The notes under the pieces: model-generated | Told to the model about the DNA's origin: nothing | Databases searched by the model: none | What the model saw: only the letters and a program-made list of their open reading frames with translations | Part shown: piece by piece, positions 24,479 through 31,582 of the stretch | Numbering within the stretch: position 1 is the first letter of the stretch | Layout of the letters: each line of letters opens with the position of its first letter | Program-made: the position numbers and the translations under genes | Assembly: GCA_025965475.1 (NCBI GenBank) | Contig: JAOPWV010000011.1 | Coordinates: 1-38,862 of the forward strand | Length of the DNA: 38,862 bases | Direction of reading: 5' to 3' | Source of the DNA: Frankiales bacterium | GTDB lineage: Bacteria; Actinomycetota; Actinomycetes; Mycobacteriales; SCTD01

Positions 24479-24775
24479 TCAGGCGTCGTCGATGTCGACG
24501 TCGGCCAGCGCGGCACGCAGCAGCTGCAGCGCGTTGCGGGTGAGCGCATCGGCGTCCGCGCTGTCCAGGTCCAGTTCCACGGCGGCACCGACCGGCCCCT
24601 CGCCGTAGCCGTGCGCCGCCACGACGGCAGTGCGCTCCTCCGCTGGCAGCGCAGCCAGCGCGAGCTCGAGCCGGTGCAGCAGCTCGGCGCGGGAGGTCGT
24701 CGGGGTCGTGTCGATGACCTCCGCCACGACGGCTGGCGGCAGCGGACGGCAGCGAGGGGGACGCTCGGAAGCCAC
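24479..24775 (-). CDS. Small protein resembling sigma-factor region 4
   Basis: 98 aa from a GTG with AAAGGA 6 nt upstream. From residue about 31 the order of helices LHRLELALAALPAEERTAVV, AHGYGEGPVGAAVELDLD and ADALTRNALQLLRAAL resembles the helix-turn-helix region 4 of ECF sigma factors (LPxxxRxVV, then a recognition helix, then a helix ending in LR). Region 2 is absent, so it cannot be a complete sigma factor; it may be a DNA- or polymerase-binding accessory protein, or a degenerate sigma. Acidic residues in the recognition position argue against normal DNA contacts. The call rests on pattern reading and is tentative. Confidence 0.6.
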   Translation of the reverse strand: MASERPPRCRPLPPAVVAEVIDTTPTTSRAELLHRLELALAALPAEERTAVVAAHGYGEGPVGAAVELDLDSADADALTRNALQLLRAALADVDIDDA

Positions 24776-24875
24776 AGGATCCTTTCCACGAACAGGTGCC
24801 ACACGCACGTACGGCCGCCCCGGTTGCCCGGAACGGCCGCAGTACACCGACCCTCAGGTCGCCTCTCGGCGGTGC

Positions 24876-24895
24876 GTCGCTCGTAGCGACATTTT
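24876..24895 (+). terminator. Hairpin with T5 on the plus strand
   Basis: GTCGCT-CGT-AGCGAC forms a 6-bp stem with a 3-nt loop, followed by ATTTTT. This is one of the few U-tract terminators in this GC-rich window. No plus-strand gene ends within 600 nt (ABC1 stops at 24276), so it may terminate read-through antisense RNA or an unseen small transcript. Confidence 0.45.
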
Positions 24896-24980
24896 TGGGA
24901 CCGGGGGCCATGTATGGGTCGGCACCTCTAGTCAACCAGCCCTGCCGGGGTGCTGTTCCGCGAATGGCCCCCGAATGCGG

Positions 24981-25012
24981 CGAGCCGGCACCCGATGAGG
25001 GGGGCCGGCTCG
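24981..25012 (-). terminator. Hairpin after the RQPGEP-repeat gene
   Basis: CGAGCCGGC and GCCGGCTCG form a 9-bp stem with a 14-nt loop, 16 nt beyond the stop codon of the minus-strand gene ending at 25028. No U-tract follows. Confidence 0.55.
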
Positions 25013-25027
25013 CGAACCGCGATCAGA

Positions 25028-25792
25028 TCAGGCGTTGTCGCCGGTACCGCCGAAGGCGCTGTCGTCACGTGCCACTGCCGGCTCCGTCGCGGTGGCCACG
25101 GCCACCGACTCGGGCGTCGAGCTGCCGGGGTCGGCGGTCGACGAGCCGTCCCCGCTGCGGGCCGGCTCGGCAGCCGGCGCGGGAGCATCCGTCGTCACGG
25201 GAGCGTCCGCTGTTACGGGGGCGGACGGTGTGCTCTCGACAGGGGTGCTGGGCTCAGCGGCGGTGGACGGCGCGGAGCCGTCGGGCGCCTCGGCCGGTGC
25301 GGCCTGCTCGACGTCACCGGTTCCCTCGGCGCGCTCCGGCCGACGGTCGGGCCGCTCGCCGCGCTGTCGGGCCTCGCCGGGCTGGCGGGGCTCGCCGGGC
25401 TGACGCGGCTGACGGGGCTCGCCGGGCTGACGGGGCTCACCGGGCTGACGGGGCTCACCCGGGCGCCGCTCCTTGCCCTGCCGGCGGCCGCGCGGCTCGT
25501 TGCCGCGGCCGGGACCCTGACGGTCCGGGGCGCCCAGGTCCATCGCCTCGGCGACGGCGTACTCCTGGACGAGCAGCTCGAGCCGCTCCTTCTCGGTGCC
25601 GGTGGCGTCCACGACGCGGCTCTCCGCGAGCGTCCGCAGGTCGGCGAGGCGCCGACGGCGACGGCCGGGATCGTCGCCGGGGTGGCGCATCAGGACCGCG
25701 TGGGCGGTACACGTCGCGGTTCCGCCGACGGAGGTGACGGCCTCGCGCACGAGCGCGAGGTCGGAAAGACAGGGGGCGCACTGCTCACTCAT
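25028..25792 (-). CDS. Disordered RQPGEP-repeat protein with Cys-containing N-terminus
   Basis: 254 aa from the ATG at 25792. Residues 1-75 form a compact region: MSEQCAPCLSDLALVREAV with Cys5 and Cys8, Cys28 in GTATCTAHAV, and a helical segment RRRRRLADLRTLAES, suggesting a small metal-binding or redox domain. Residues about 85-155 are basic and carry RQPGEP repeats. The rest (about 155-254) is an acidic Thr/Pro/Ala/Ser tail. I recognise the N-terminal CXXC/helix arrangement from small actinobacterial hypothetical proteins but know no function. The split into basic repeat and acidic tail resembles nucleic-acid-associated or phase-separating proteins, which is only an inference. It is 70 nt downstream of the SLT-like gene on the same strand. 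Confidence 0.7.
   Translation of the reverse strand: MSEQCAPCLSDLALVREAVTSVGGTATCTAHAVLMRHPGDDPGRRRRRLADLRTLAESRVVDATGTEKERLELLVQEYAVAEAMDLGAPDRQGPGRGNEPRGRRQGKERRPGEPRQPGEPRQPGEPRQPRQPGEPRQPGEARQRGERPDRRPERAEGTGDVEQAAPAEAPDGSAPSTAAEPSTPVESTPSAPVTADAPVTTDAPAPAAEPARSGDGSSTADPGSSTPESVAVATATEPAVARDDSAFGGTGDNA
25370..25462 (-). repeat. 18-bp tandem repeat (RQPGEP)
   Basis: On the plus strand, units close to GGGCTGACGGGGCTCACC recur in tandem, with one shortened unit. They encode RQPGEP hexapeptides in the disordered protein on the minus strand. The antisense frame reads a Leu/Gly repeat, which is a by-product. Confidence 0.85.
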
Positions 25793-25861
25793 GCGCACAT
25801 CTTTGCCCACGCGGGCCCCGGCACGCTCACCGCCTCGCCGACGCGGCTCCACGCGGGACGG

Positions 25862-26668
25862 TCAGGCGTACCGGATCGCCAGGCCAGCGGCGGCGTACGC
25901 CGACCATTGCCCCGACTTCGCGGTCCACCGGCGGCCGCGGACGGCGACCTCCTGCAGGCCGAGATCTGAGGCGTGCGCCACCAGCCACGAGGCTGCCACC
26001 CACGACGGCTGTTCGACCTGCGTGGCCAGCGCGCCGGTGCCCAGTTCCAGTGCGGCACGCGCGCTGACGGCCGCCGCACCGGCCGGAGTCACCGGATCAA
26101 CCAGGGTGCAGGCCAGGCCGGCCGGGATCTCACCGGTGAGGGCGCTGGCCAGGACCCGGGCCTGTTCTTCCCACTGCGCGTACGCCGAGGGGAACCCGCT
26201 GCGCTGCACGGCCTGCGCGGCCACGGTCACCGGTAGCGTCTGCCAGTTCGGGATCGTGCGCAGCCGGACGTAGAAGGCGGCGGCAGCCAGCCGAGGTACG
26301 AGGATCCGGTCCGCGGGCCCCCAGCCCTGCGACGGCCGCTGCTGGAACAGCCCGAGCGAGTCGCGGTCGCCGTACGCCAGGTTGTGCAGCTTGGACTCCT
26401 GCAGCGCGGTCACCAGCGCCACCGTCACTGCGTGGTCGGGCATGCCGAGCCGCTTGCCGACCCCCGCGATGGTGGCGGCGTTCTGCGCCTGCTCGAGATC
26501 GAGCAGCATGGGGCTACGACCGGGCAGCGCCGCCGAGCAGCCGGCGGTCGGGGCCGGTGCGCCGCCACACGCGGAGCAGACGAGCAGGACGAGCAGCGCC
26601 CCCAGGAGGGCACCCAGCCGCAGGCGGCGTGCGCGGGGCGCACCGGGGTCCTCACGCGAGCGCCTCAT
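25862..26668 (-). CDS. Secreted SLT-like (lytic transglycosylase/lysozyme-fold) protein
   Basis: 268 aa. A basic N-terminus and hydrophobic helix (about 16-33) form an export signal; Cys31 or Cys34 could be lipidated but the lipobox is not standard. The segment VALVTALQESKLHNLAYGD, with Glu91, followed by SLGLFQQRPSQGWG, is the ES...GLFQ signature of lytic transglycosylase/goose-lysozyme folds; Glu91 would be catalytic. Similar actinobacterial proteins are often mislabelled as heavy-metal transporters. The predicted role is peptidoglycan cleavage outside the membrane. TAATCT at about 10 nt before the ATG suggests a near-leaderless mRNA. The gene is divergent from the first PucR regulator, with 75 nt between the starts. 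Confidence 0.8.
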   Translation of the reverse strand: MRRSREDPGAPRARRLRLGALLGALLVLLVCSACGGAPAPTAGCSAALPGRSPMLLDLEQAQNAATIAGVGKRLGMPDHAVTVALVTALQESKLHNLAYGDRDSLGLFQQRPSQGWGPADRILVPRLAAAAFYVRLRTIPNWQTLPVTVAAQAVQRSGFPSAYAQWEEQARVLASALTGEIPAGLACTLVDPVTPAGAAAVSARAALELGTGALATQVEQPSWVAASWLVAHASDLGLQEVAVRGRRWTAKSGQWSAYAAAGLAIRYA

Positions 26669-26743
26669 GTTCGTCCCAGATTATCCGCCGGAACCGTCGA
26701 CCGGCGTCAGCTCGGCGGCGGGTCGGAGGTGGAGGATGTGCCG

Positions 26744-28324
26744 GTGACCGACGCCGCCGAGGACCGCACCGGGCTCCCGGCCGAGCCGTCGGCCGGCCCC
26801 ACCGTCGCTGTCGTCGCGGCCGACCGGAACCTCGGCCTGCGCGTCGTCGCCGGTGGCGAGGGCATGTCGCGCGGCGTACTCGCCGCGCACACCAGCGAGC
26901 TGCGCGACCCGACCCCCTGGCTGCACGGCGGCGAACTGCTCATGACCACCGGGCTGCAGCTCGACCAGGACGACGCAGGCCTGGCGGCGTACGTCGAACG
27001 GCTGGCCACGGCGGGGGTGGCCTGCCTCGCGGTGGGCATCGGTCCGCGCCTCACCCTCGACCGGGTGCCCGCTGCACTGAGCGAGGCCGCGCTGCGGGTC
27101 GGGCTTCCGGTGCTCGAGGTCCCGGAGGGGACACCGTTCCTGGCGGTGACGGAGACCGTGTTCGCGCACCTGGCCGCCGCCCGGTACGCCGAGCAGGTCC
27201 GGGCCCTCGAGGCGCAGCGCACCCTCACCGCCTCCGCGGTGCACCCAGGTGGCACGCAGGCCGTCGTCAGCGCCTTCGCGGACCTCACCGGGATGGACGT
27301 GCTGGTCACGGACCTGGCGGGCCGTCCGATCGCGTCGTCACCGGACGGGCCGGCTCTGCGCGCCGACCTGCTCCCGGAACTCCCGCGGCTGCGGGCGCAC
27401 GGCCTCCACGCGACGGCCAGCCTCCAGTCCCCGGGCCGCGACGTGCGCGTCCAGCCGCTCGGCTCGCAGCAGCTGCGCGGCTTCCTCGTCTGCGCGGCCT
27501 CGACCGCCCCGACCGGGTTCGACCGCCAGCTCGCGGCCGCGGCGGTCAGCTTGCTCACCCTGGAGCTGGAGGACCTGAGCCGCGCGGGCGACGCCGAACG
27601 CAGGCGGCGCTCGGAGGTCGCGCGGACCCTGCTGGCCGGCACGCGGGACGAGCCGGCCGCCCGCGACCTGCTGGCATCGGTGGGGCTGCGTGCGGCGACG
27701 GTGCGCGTGGTCGCCGTCGTGGCGTCCCAGCCGTGTGCCGGACCGGGGCCGGTCGAGGCGACGCTGGGCCGACTCCTGGAGGCTCTGCCCGACGCGCTGA
27801 CGGCGGACGACGGCGACCGCGCCCTGCTGCTCGTCCCGGACCCGCCGGAGGGGCTCGCGGACCTGGTCCAGGAGGCGGTGGGGGCCACGGCGGACGCGGC
27901 CGCCGGCATCGGCGCCACCGTCGCACCGTCGGCCGCGGCCCGCTCTGCGCGCTCGGCCTGTCGCGCCGCGGAGGTCGCCCGCGCCACCGGCCCGCGGGTC
28001 GTCGACGTCCTGGCGCTGGCCAGCAGCCGGTTGCTGCTCACCCTGCAGCCGCACGGGGCTGTCGCCGCCTTCGCCGACGCGGTACTCGGACCGGTCGAGC
28101 AGGCGGGCGGTCGTGGGGGCGCGCTCCTGTCGTCGCTGCGCGCCTTCCTCGAGTGCAACGGCTCGTGGGAGGAGGCCGCCGCACGGCTCGGCGTGCATCG
28201 GCACACGCTGCGCCAGCGGTTGCGCCGCGTCGAGGAGCTGTCCGGCCGCCGCCTGGACTCCGGGCACGATCGGATGGAGCTGCTGCTGGCCTTCGAGGCC
28301 CGCGACCTGGCCGGGCACACCTGA
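26744..28324 (+). CDS. PucR-family transcriptional regulator 1
   Basis: 526 aa. The N-terminal PucR domain (about 15-140) contains GVLAAHTSELRDPTPWLHGG and ELLMTTGLQL; a central GGDEF-like/CdaR-type region follows (about 290-420), then the C-terminal PucR helix-turn-helix (about 460-515) with GSWEEAAARLGVHRHTLRQR. Such regulators control purine, polyamine and GABA catabolism. It stands at the edge of the GABA genes (converging with the aminobutyraldehyde dehydrogenase gene), so it probably controls them. The GTG at 26744 has GGAGG 8 nt upstream; a GTG at 26738 is equally placed relative to a second GGAGG. Confidence 0.92.
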   Translation: MTDAAEDRTGLPAEPSAGPTVAVVAADRNLGLRVVAGGEGMSRGVLAAHTSELRDPTPWLHGGELLMTTGLQLDQDDAGLAAYVERLATAGVACLAVGIGPRLTLDRVPAALSEAALRVGLPVLEVPEGTPFLAVTETVFAHLAAARYAEQVRALEAQRTLTASAVHPGGTQAVVSAFADLTGMDVLVTDLAGRPIASSPDGPALRADLLPELPRLRAHGLHATASLQSPGRDVRVQPLGSQQLRGFLVCAASTAPTGFDRQLAAAAVSLLTLELEDLSRAGDAERRRRSEVARTLLAGTRDEPAARDLLASVGLRAATVRVVAVVASQPCAGPGPVEATLGRLLEALPDALTADDGDRALLLVPDPPEGLADLVQEAVGATADAAAGIGATVAPSAAARSARSACRAAEVARATGPRVVDVLALASSRLLLTLQPHGAVAAFADAVLGPVEQAGGRGGALLSSLRAFLECNGSWEEAAARLGVHRHTLRQRLRRVEELSGRRLDSGHDRMELLLAFEARDLAGHT

Positions 28325-28399
28325 GCCAGCAGACCTGAGCCAGCGCACCTGCCGGGCCCGACCTCGTCCGGCCGGCGCGCACCGCGGCGTGGGCGGATG

Positions 28400-28453
28400 C
28401 ATCCACCTCCCGGACGGCCGGGCTGGCCCGCAGCCACCGGCAGGAGGTGGATG
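28400..28453. terminator. Bidirectional terminator hairpin
   Basis: CATCCACCTCC and GGAGGTGGATG form an 11-bp perfect stem around a 32-nt loop that contains its own small hairpin (CGGG-CTGG-CCCG). It lies between the convergent PucR1 and aminobutyraldehyde dehydrogenase genes, 75 and 112 nt from their stops, and can serve both. Confidence 0.6.
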
Positions 28454-28565
28454 TTGTTGCTCCCGCCGGGACCGGAGTGACGGTCGCTGGCCGGGCGCCG
28501 CTGACCCCCATCGGCCCGCCGCCACACACTCGCGAGGCGCGGCAGCGACGCCGGGCCCGGGACGA

Positions 28566-30008
28566 TCAGGCGTCGAGGTTGGTCATGACGTGCTTGATGC
28601 GCGTGTAGTCCTCGAAGCCGTACATGGACAGGTCCTTGCCGTACCCGGAGTGCTTGAAGCCGCCGTGCGGCATCTCGGCGACCAGCGGCACGTGGGTGTT
28701 GATCCACACGCAGCCGAAGTCGAGCCGCTTGGCCATCCGCATCGCCCGGCCGTGGTCCTTGGTGAAGACGCTGGACGCGAGGCCGTACTTGACCCCGTTG
28801 GCCCACGCGACGGCCTGGTCCTCGTCGGTGAACCGCTGCACCGTGATGACCGGGCCGAAGACCTCGTTCTGCACGATCTCGTCGTCCTGGCGCACGCCGC
28901 TCACCACGGTGGCCTCGTGGAAGAAGCCGGGCGCGAGCTTGCCGAGGGCGCGGTGCCCGCCGGCCCGGATGTCGGCGTGGTCGGGCAGCCGGGACAGGAA
29001 CCCCTGGACGCGCTCGAGCTGGCCGGCGTTGTTGACCGCGCCGAACAGGACGTCCTCGTCGTCCGGCATGCCGGTGCGCGCGGAGTCGCGCGCCTGCTCG
29101 GCCAGGGCGGCGACGAAGTCCTCGTAGACACCGGGCGCGGCGAGCACCCGGCTGGCCGCGGTGCAGTCCTGACCGGCGTTGAAGTAGCCGCCGATCGCGA
29201 TCGCCTCGGCGGCGGCGGCGATGTCGGCGTCGTCGAACACGACGACGGGCGCCTTGCCGCCGAGCTCGAGGTGGGTGCGCTTGAGGTCACGCGCGGCGGA
29301 CGAGGCGACCTCCATGCCGGCGCGGACCGAGCCGGTGATGGAGACCATCTGCGGGGTCGGGTGCTCGACGAGGGCGCGACCGGTGTCCCGGTCCCCACAG
29401 ATGACGTTGAAGACGCCCGGCGGGAGGAACTCGGCCAGCAGCTCGCCCATCATCACGGTCGTGACCGGGGTGGTGTCGGACGGCTTGAGGACGACGGTGT
29501 TGCCGGCGGCGATGGCCGGCGCCCACTTCCAGACGGCCATCATCATGGGGTAGTTCCACGGCGTGACCTGGCCGACGACCCCCACCGGCTCGCGCCGGAT
29601 CATCGACGTCATGTTGGCCATGTACTCGCCGGCCGACCGGCCCTCGAGCAGCCGCGCCGCGCCGGCGAAGAACCGGATCTGGTCGACGATCGGCGGCAGC
29701 TCCTCCGTCGCCGTCAGACCGAGCGGCTTGCCGGTGTTCTCCGACTCGGCGCGGACGAACTCGTCGGCCCGCGCCTCGATCGCGTCGGCGATGCGCAGCA
29801 GCGCCCGCTGGCGCTCCCCCGGCGTCACGTCACGCCAGACCTCGAAGGCCTGCTCCGCCGCGGCGTACGCCGCATCCACGTCCTCCGCCCCCGAGACGGG
29901 GGCGGAGGCGAAGACCTGACCCGTGGACGGGTTGATGATCTCGCTGGTGCGCCCGGACAGGGCCTCCACGCTCTTGCCGTTCACGACGTTGCGCAGGACC
30001 GAGACCAT
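28566..30008 (-). CDS. patD: Gamma-aminobutyraldehyde dehydrogenase (PatD-like)
   Basis: 480 aa NAD(P)-dependent aldehyde dehydrogenase. The catalytic Cys282 lies in GQDCTAAS, the general-base Glu248 in LELGGKAP, and the cofactor-binding VGVVGQVTPWNYP and SITGSVRAG segments are intact. Overall the sequence looks like the E. coli PatD/YdcW type, which oxidises 4-aminobutyraldehyde to GABA in putrescine breakdown. It follows gabT by 42 nt in the same direction and is probably co-transcribed. The ATG at 30008 has a GGGGAG Shine-Dalgarno. Related betaine-aldehyde dehydrogenases have the same motifs, so the substrate is assigned partly from context. Confidence 0.85.
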   Translation of the reverse strand: MVSVLRNVVNGKSVEALSGRTSEIINPSTGQVFASAPVSGAEDVDAAYAAAEQAFEVWRDVTPGERQRALLRIADAIEARADEFVRAESENTGKPLGLTATEELPPIVDQIRFFAGAARLLEGRSAGEYMANMTSMIRREPVGVVGQVTPWNYPMMMAVWKWAPAIAAGNTVVLKPSDTTPVTTVMMGELLAEFLPPGVFNVICGDRDTGRALVEHPTPQMVSITGSVRAGMEVASSAARDLKRTHLELGGKAPVVVFDDADIAAAAEAIAIGGYFNAGQDCTAASRVLAAPGVYEDFVAALAEQARDSARTGMPDDEDVLFGAVNNAGQLERVQGFLSRLPDHADIRAGGHRALGKLAPGFFHEATVVSGVRQDDEIVQNEVFGPVITVQRFTDEDQAVAWANGVKYGLASSVFTKDHGRAMRMAKRLDFGCVWINTHVPLVAEMPHGGFKHSGYGKDLSMYGFEDYTRIKHVMTNLDA

Positions 30009-30050
30009 GAGGCTCCCCAGTGAGGACGGGCGGGTGGGACGGACAGCAGG

Positions 30051-31421
30051 CTAGAGCTCGGAGAAGGCCTGCTCGAGGATCGACAGGCCTTCGTCGAGCA
30101 GGGCGTCGGAGATGACCAGCGGCGGCAGGAAACGCAGGACGTTGCCCCACGTGCCGGCGGTCAGGGTCACCAGGCCGAGCTGGTGGCAGGCCTTGGAGAT
30201 CGCCGCGGTCGCCGCCGGATTGGGCGTGCGGTCGTCGGCGCCCTGGACGAGCTCGATCGCGATCATCGCGCCACGGCCGCGAACGTCGCCGATGACCGGG
30301 TACTTCTCCTGGAGGGCGCGCAGACGCGGCAGCATGATCTCGCCGATGTGCCGGGCCCGCTCGACGAGGTTCTCCTCCTCGATCGTGGCGATCGCGCCGA
30401 GGGCGGCGGCGCAGGCGACCGGGTTGCCGCCGTACGTGCCACCGAGGCCACCGGCGTGCGGGCCGTCCATGATCTCCGCGCGGCCGGTCACCGCGGACAG
30501 CGGGAAGCCGCCGGCGATGCCCTTGGCCATCGCGATGAGGTCGGGCACGACGCCCTCCGCCTCGCAGGCGAACATGTCGCCGGTACGCGCGAAGCCGGTC
30601 TGCACCTCGTCGGCGATGAAGACGATCCCGTTGTCGCGGCAGAACTGCGCGATCGCGGCCAGGAAGCCCTCGCCCGGGACGATGAATCCGCCCTCGCCCT
30701 GGATGGGCTCGATGATGACGGCCGCGACCTGGTCGGCACCGATCTGCTTCTGGATCGTGTCGATGGCCTGCGCCGCGGCCTCGGTGCCGCTGTTCTCCGG
30801 CCCGGTCGGCCAGCGGTACGGGTAGGACATCGGCACCCGGTAGATCTCGTTGGCGAACGGCCCGAACGAGTGCTTGTACGGCATGCTCTTCGCGGTCAGG
30901 GCCATCGTGAGGTTGGTGCGGCCGTGGTAGGCGTGGTCGAACGCGACGACGGCCTGCCGGCCGGTGTACGAACGGGCGATCTTGATCGCGTTCTCCACGG
31001 CCTCCGCGCCCGAGTTGAACAGCGCCGAGCGCTTCTCGTAGTCGCCCGGGGTGACCCGGGCGAGGGCCTCGCAGACCTCGACGTACCCCTCGTACGGCGT
31101 GACCATGAAGCAGGTGTGCGTGAAGCGCGCGACCTGGTCCTGCACGGCACTCACGACGCGGTCGGCGGCGTTGCCGACGCTGACGACGGCGATGCCGGCG
31201 CCGAAGTCGATCAGCGAGTTGCCGTCGACGTCGACCAGGACGCCGCCACCGGCGGCCTCGATGAACACCGGCAGCGTCGTCGAGACGCCGCGGGCGACCA
31301 CCTTGTCGCGGCGGGCCATCAGCTCACGCGAGCGCGGGCCGGGAATCTCGGTGACGAGGCGGAGCTCCTGCGGCAGGCGCGGACCACCCACGGGCTCGGA
31401 CGACGTGGACGCGGTGCTCAT
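30051..31421 (-). CDS. gabT: 4-aminobutyrate aminotransferase GabT
   Basis: 456 aa class-III PLP aminotransferase. The PLP lysine is Lys300 in AMAKGIAGGFPLSAV; FNSGAEAVENAIKIAR and FDHAYHGRT are the cofactor-phosphate and aromatic-stacking regions, IEPIQGEGGF and ADEVQTGFARTG complete the cofactor site. These segments are nearly diagnostic for GABA transaminase, which converts GABA and 2-oxoglutarate to succinate semialdehyde and glutamate. The ATG has a TGGAGG Shine-Dalgarno. The -10 TAGCGT lies 31 nt upstream of the start. It is the first gene of a two-gene operon and is divergent from the second aldehyde dehydrogenase gene. Confidence 0.95.
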   Translation of the reverse strand: MSTASTSSEPVGGPRLPQELRLVTEIPGPRSRELMARRDKVVARGVSTTLPVFIEAAGGGVLVDVDGNSLIDFGAGIAVVSVGNAADRVVSAVQDQVARFTHTCFMVTPYEGYVEVCEALARVTPGDYEKRSALFNSGAEAVENAIKIARSYTGRQAVVAFDHAYHGRTNLTMALTAKSMPYKHSFGPFANEIYRVPMSYPYRWPTGPENSGTEAAAQAIDTIQKQIGADQVAAVIIEPIQGEGGFIVPGEGFLAAIAQFCRDNGIVFIADEVQTGFARTGDMFACEAEGVVPDLIAMAKGIAGGFPLSAVTGRAEIMDGPHAGGLGGTYGGNPVACAAALGAIATIEEENLVERARHIGEIMLPRLRALQEKYPVIGDVRGRGAMIAIELVQGADDRTPNPAATAAISKACHQLGLVTLTAGTWGNVLRFLPPLVISDALLDEGLSILEQAFSEL

Positions 31422-31451
31422 GGAACCTCCAGGTAGCCAACAGACACGACG

Positions 31452-31457
31452 ACGCTA
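31452..31457 (-). promoter_or_regulatory. -10 box of the gabT-patD operon
   Basis: TAGCGT on the minus strand, 30 nt before the gabT ATG at 31421. The predicted start site near 31445 leaves a leader of about 24 nt with the TGGAGG ribosome site. It is identical to the -10 of the divergent aldehyde dehydrogenase gene at 31551. Confidence 0.45.
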
Positions 31458-31478
31458 CGGACGCGGACCCCGCGTGAC

Positions 31479-31516
31479 GAGTGGCCGAAGTGGCGCGTTC
31501 GATTCGGCGAACACTC
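31479..31516. promoter_or_regulatory. Inverted repeat between the divergent GABA promoters
   Basis: GAGTG-GCCGAA pairs with TTCGGC-GAA-CACTC: 6 bp plus 5 bp, with a 3-nt bulge (GAA), separated by 13 nt. It lies between the two opposed -10 boxes, upstream of both, so it is well placed as a shared regulatory site. GTTCG...CGAAC is a second, overlapping inverted repeat. Confidence 0.4.
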
Positions 31517-31550
31517 CAGATCGGCGCGTCCGCGAGCGTGATCGCGACGG

Positions 31551-31556
31551 TAGCGT
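31551..31556 (+). promoter_or_regulatory. -10 box of the gabD-like gene
   Basis: TAGCGT lies 27 nt upstream of the ATG at 31583. The leader of about 20 nt carries the AGAGGTGG ribosome site. No -35 resembling TTGAC is present at the right distance, which fits activator dependence. Confidence 0.45.
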
Positions 31557-31582
31557 CTGCGGACCGAACGAGAGGTGGTCAC

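Noticed and set aside
25370-25462. Leu/Gly-repeat protein in the plus-strand frame
   Set aside because: The same 18-bp repeats encode RQPGEP in the minus-strand gene with a plausible Cys domain and stop; the plus-strand frame has no start signal and is a by-product.
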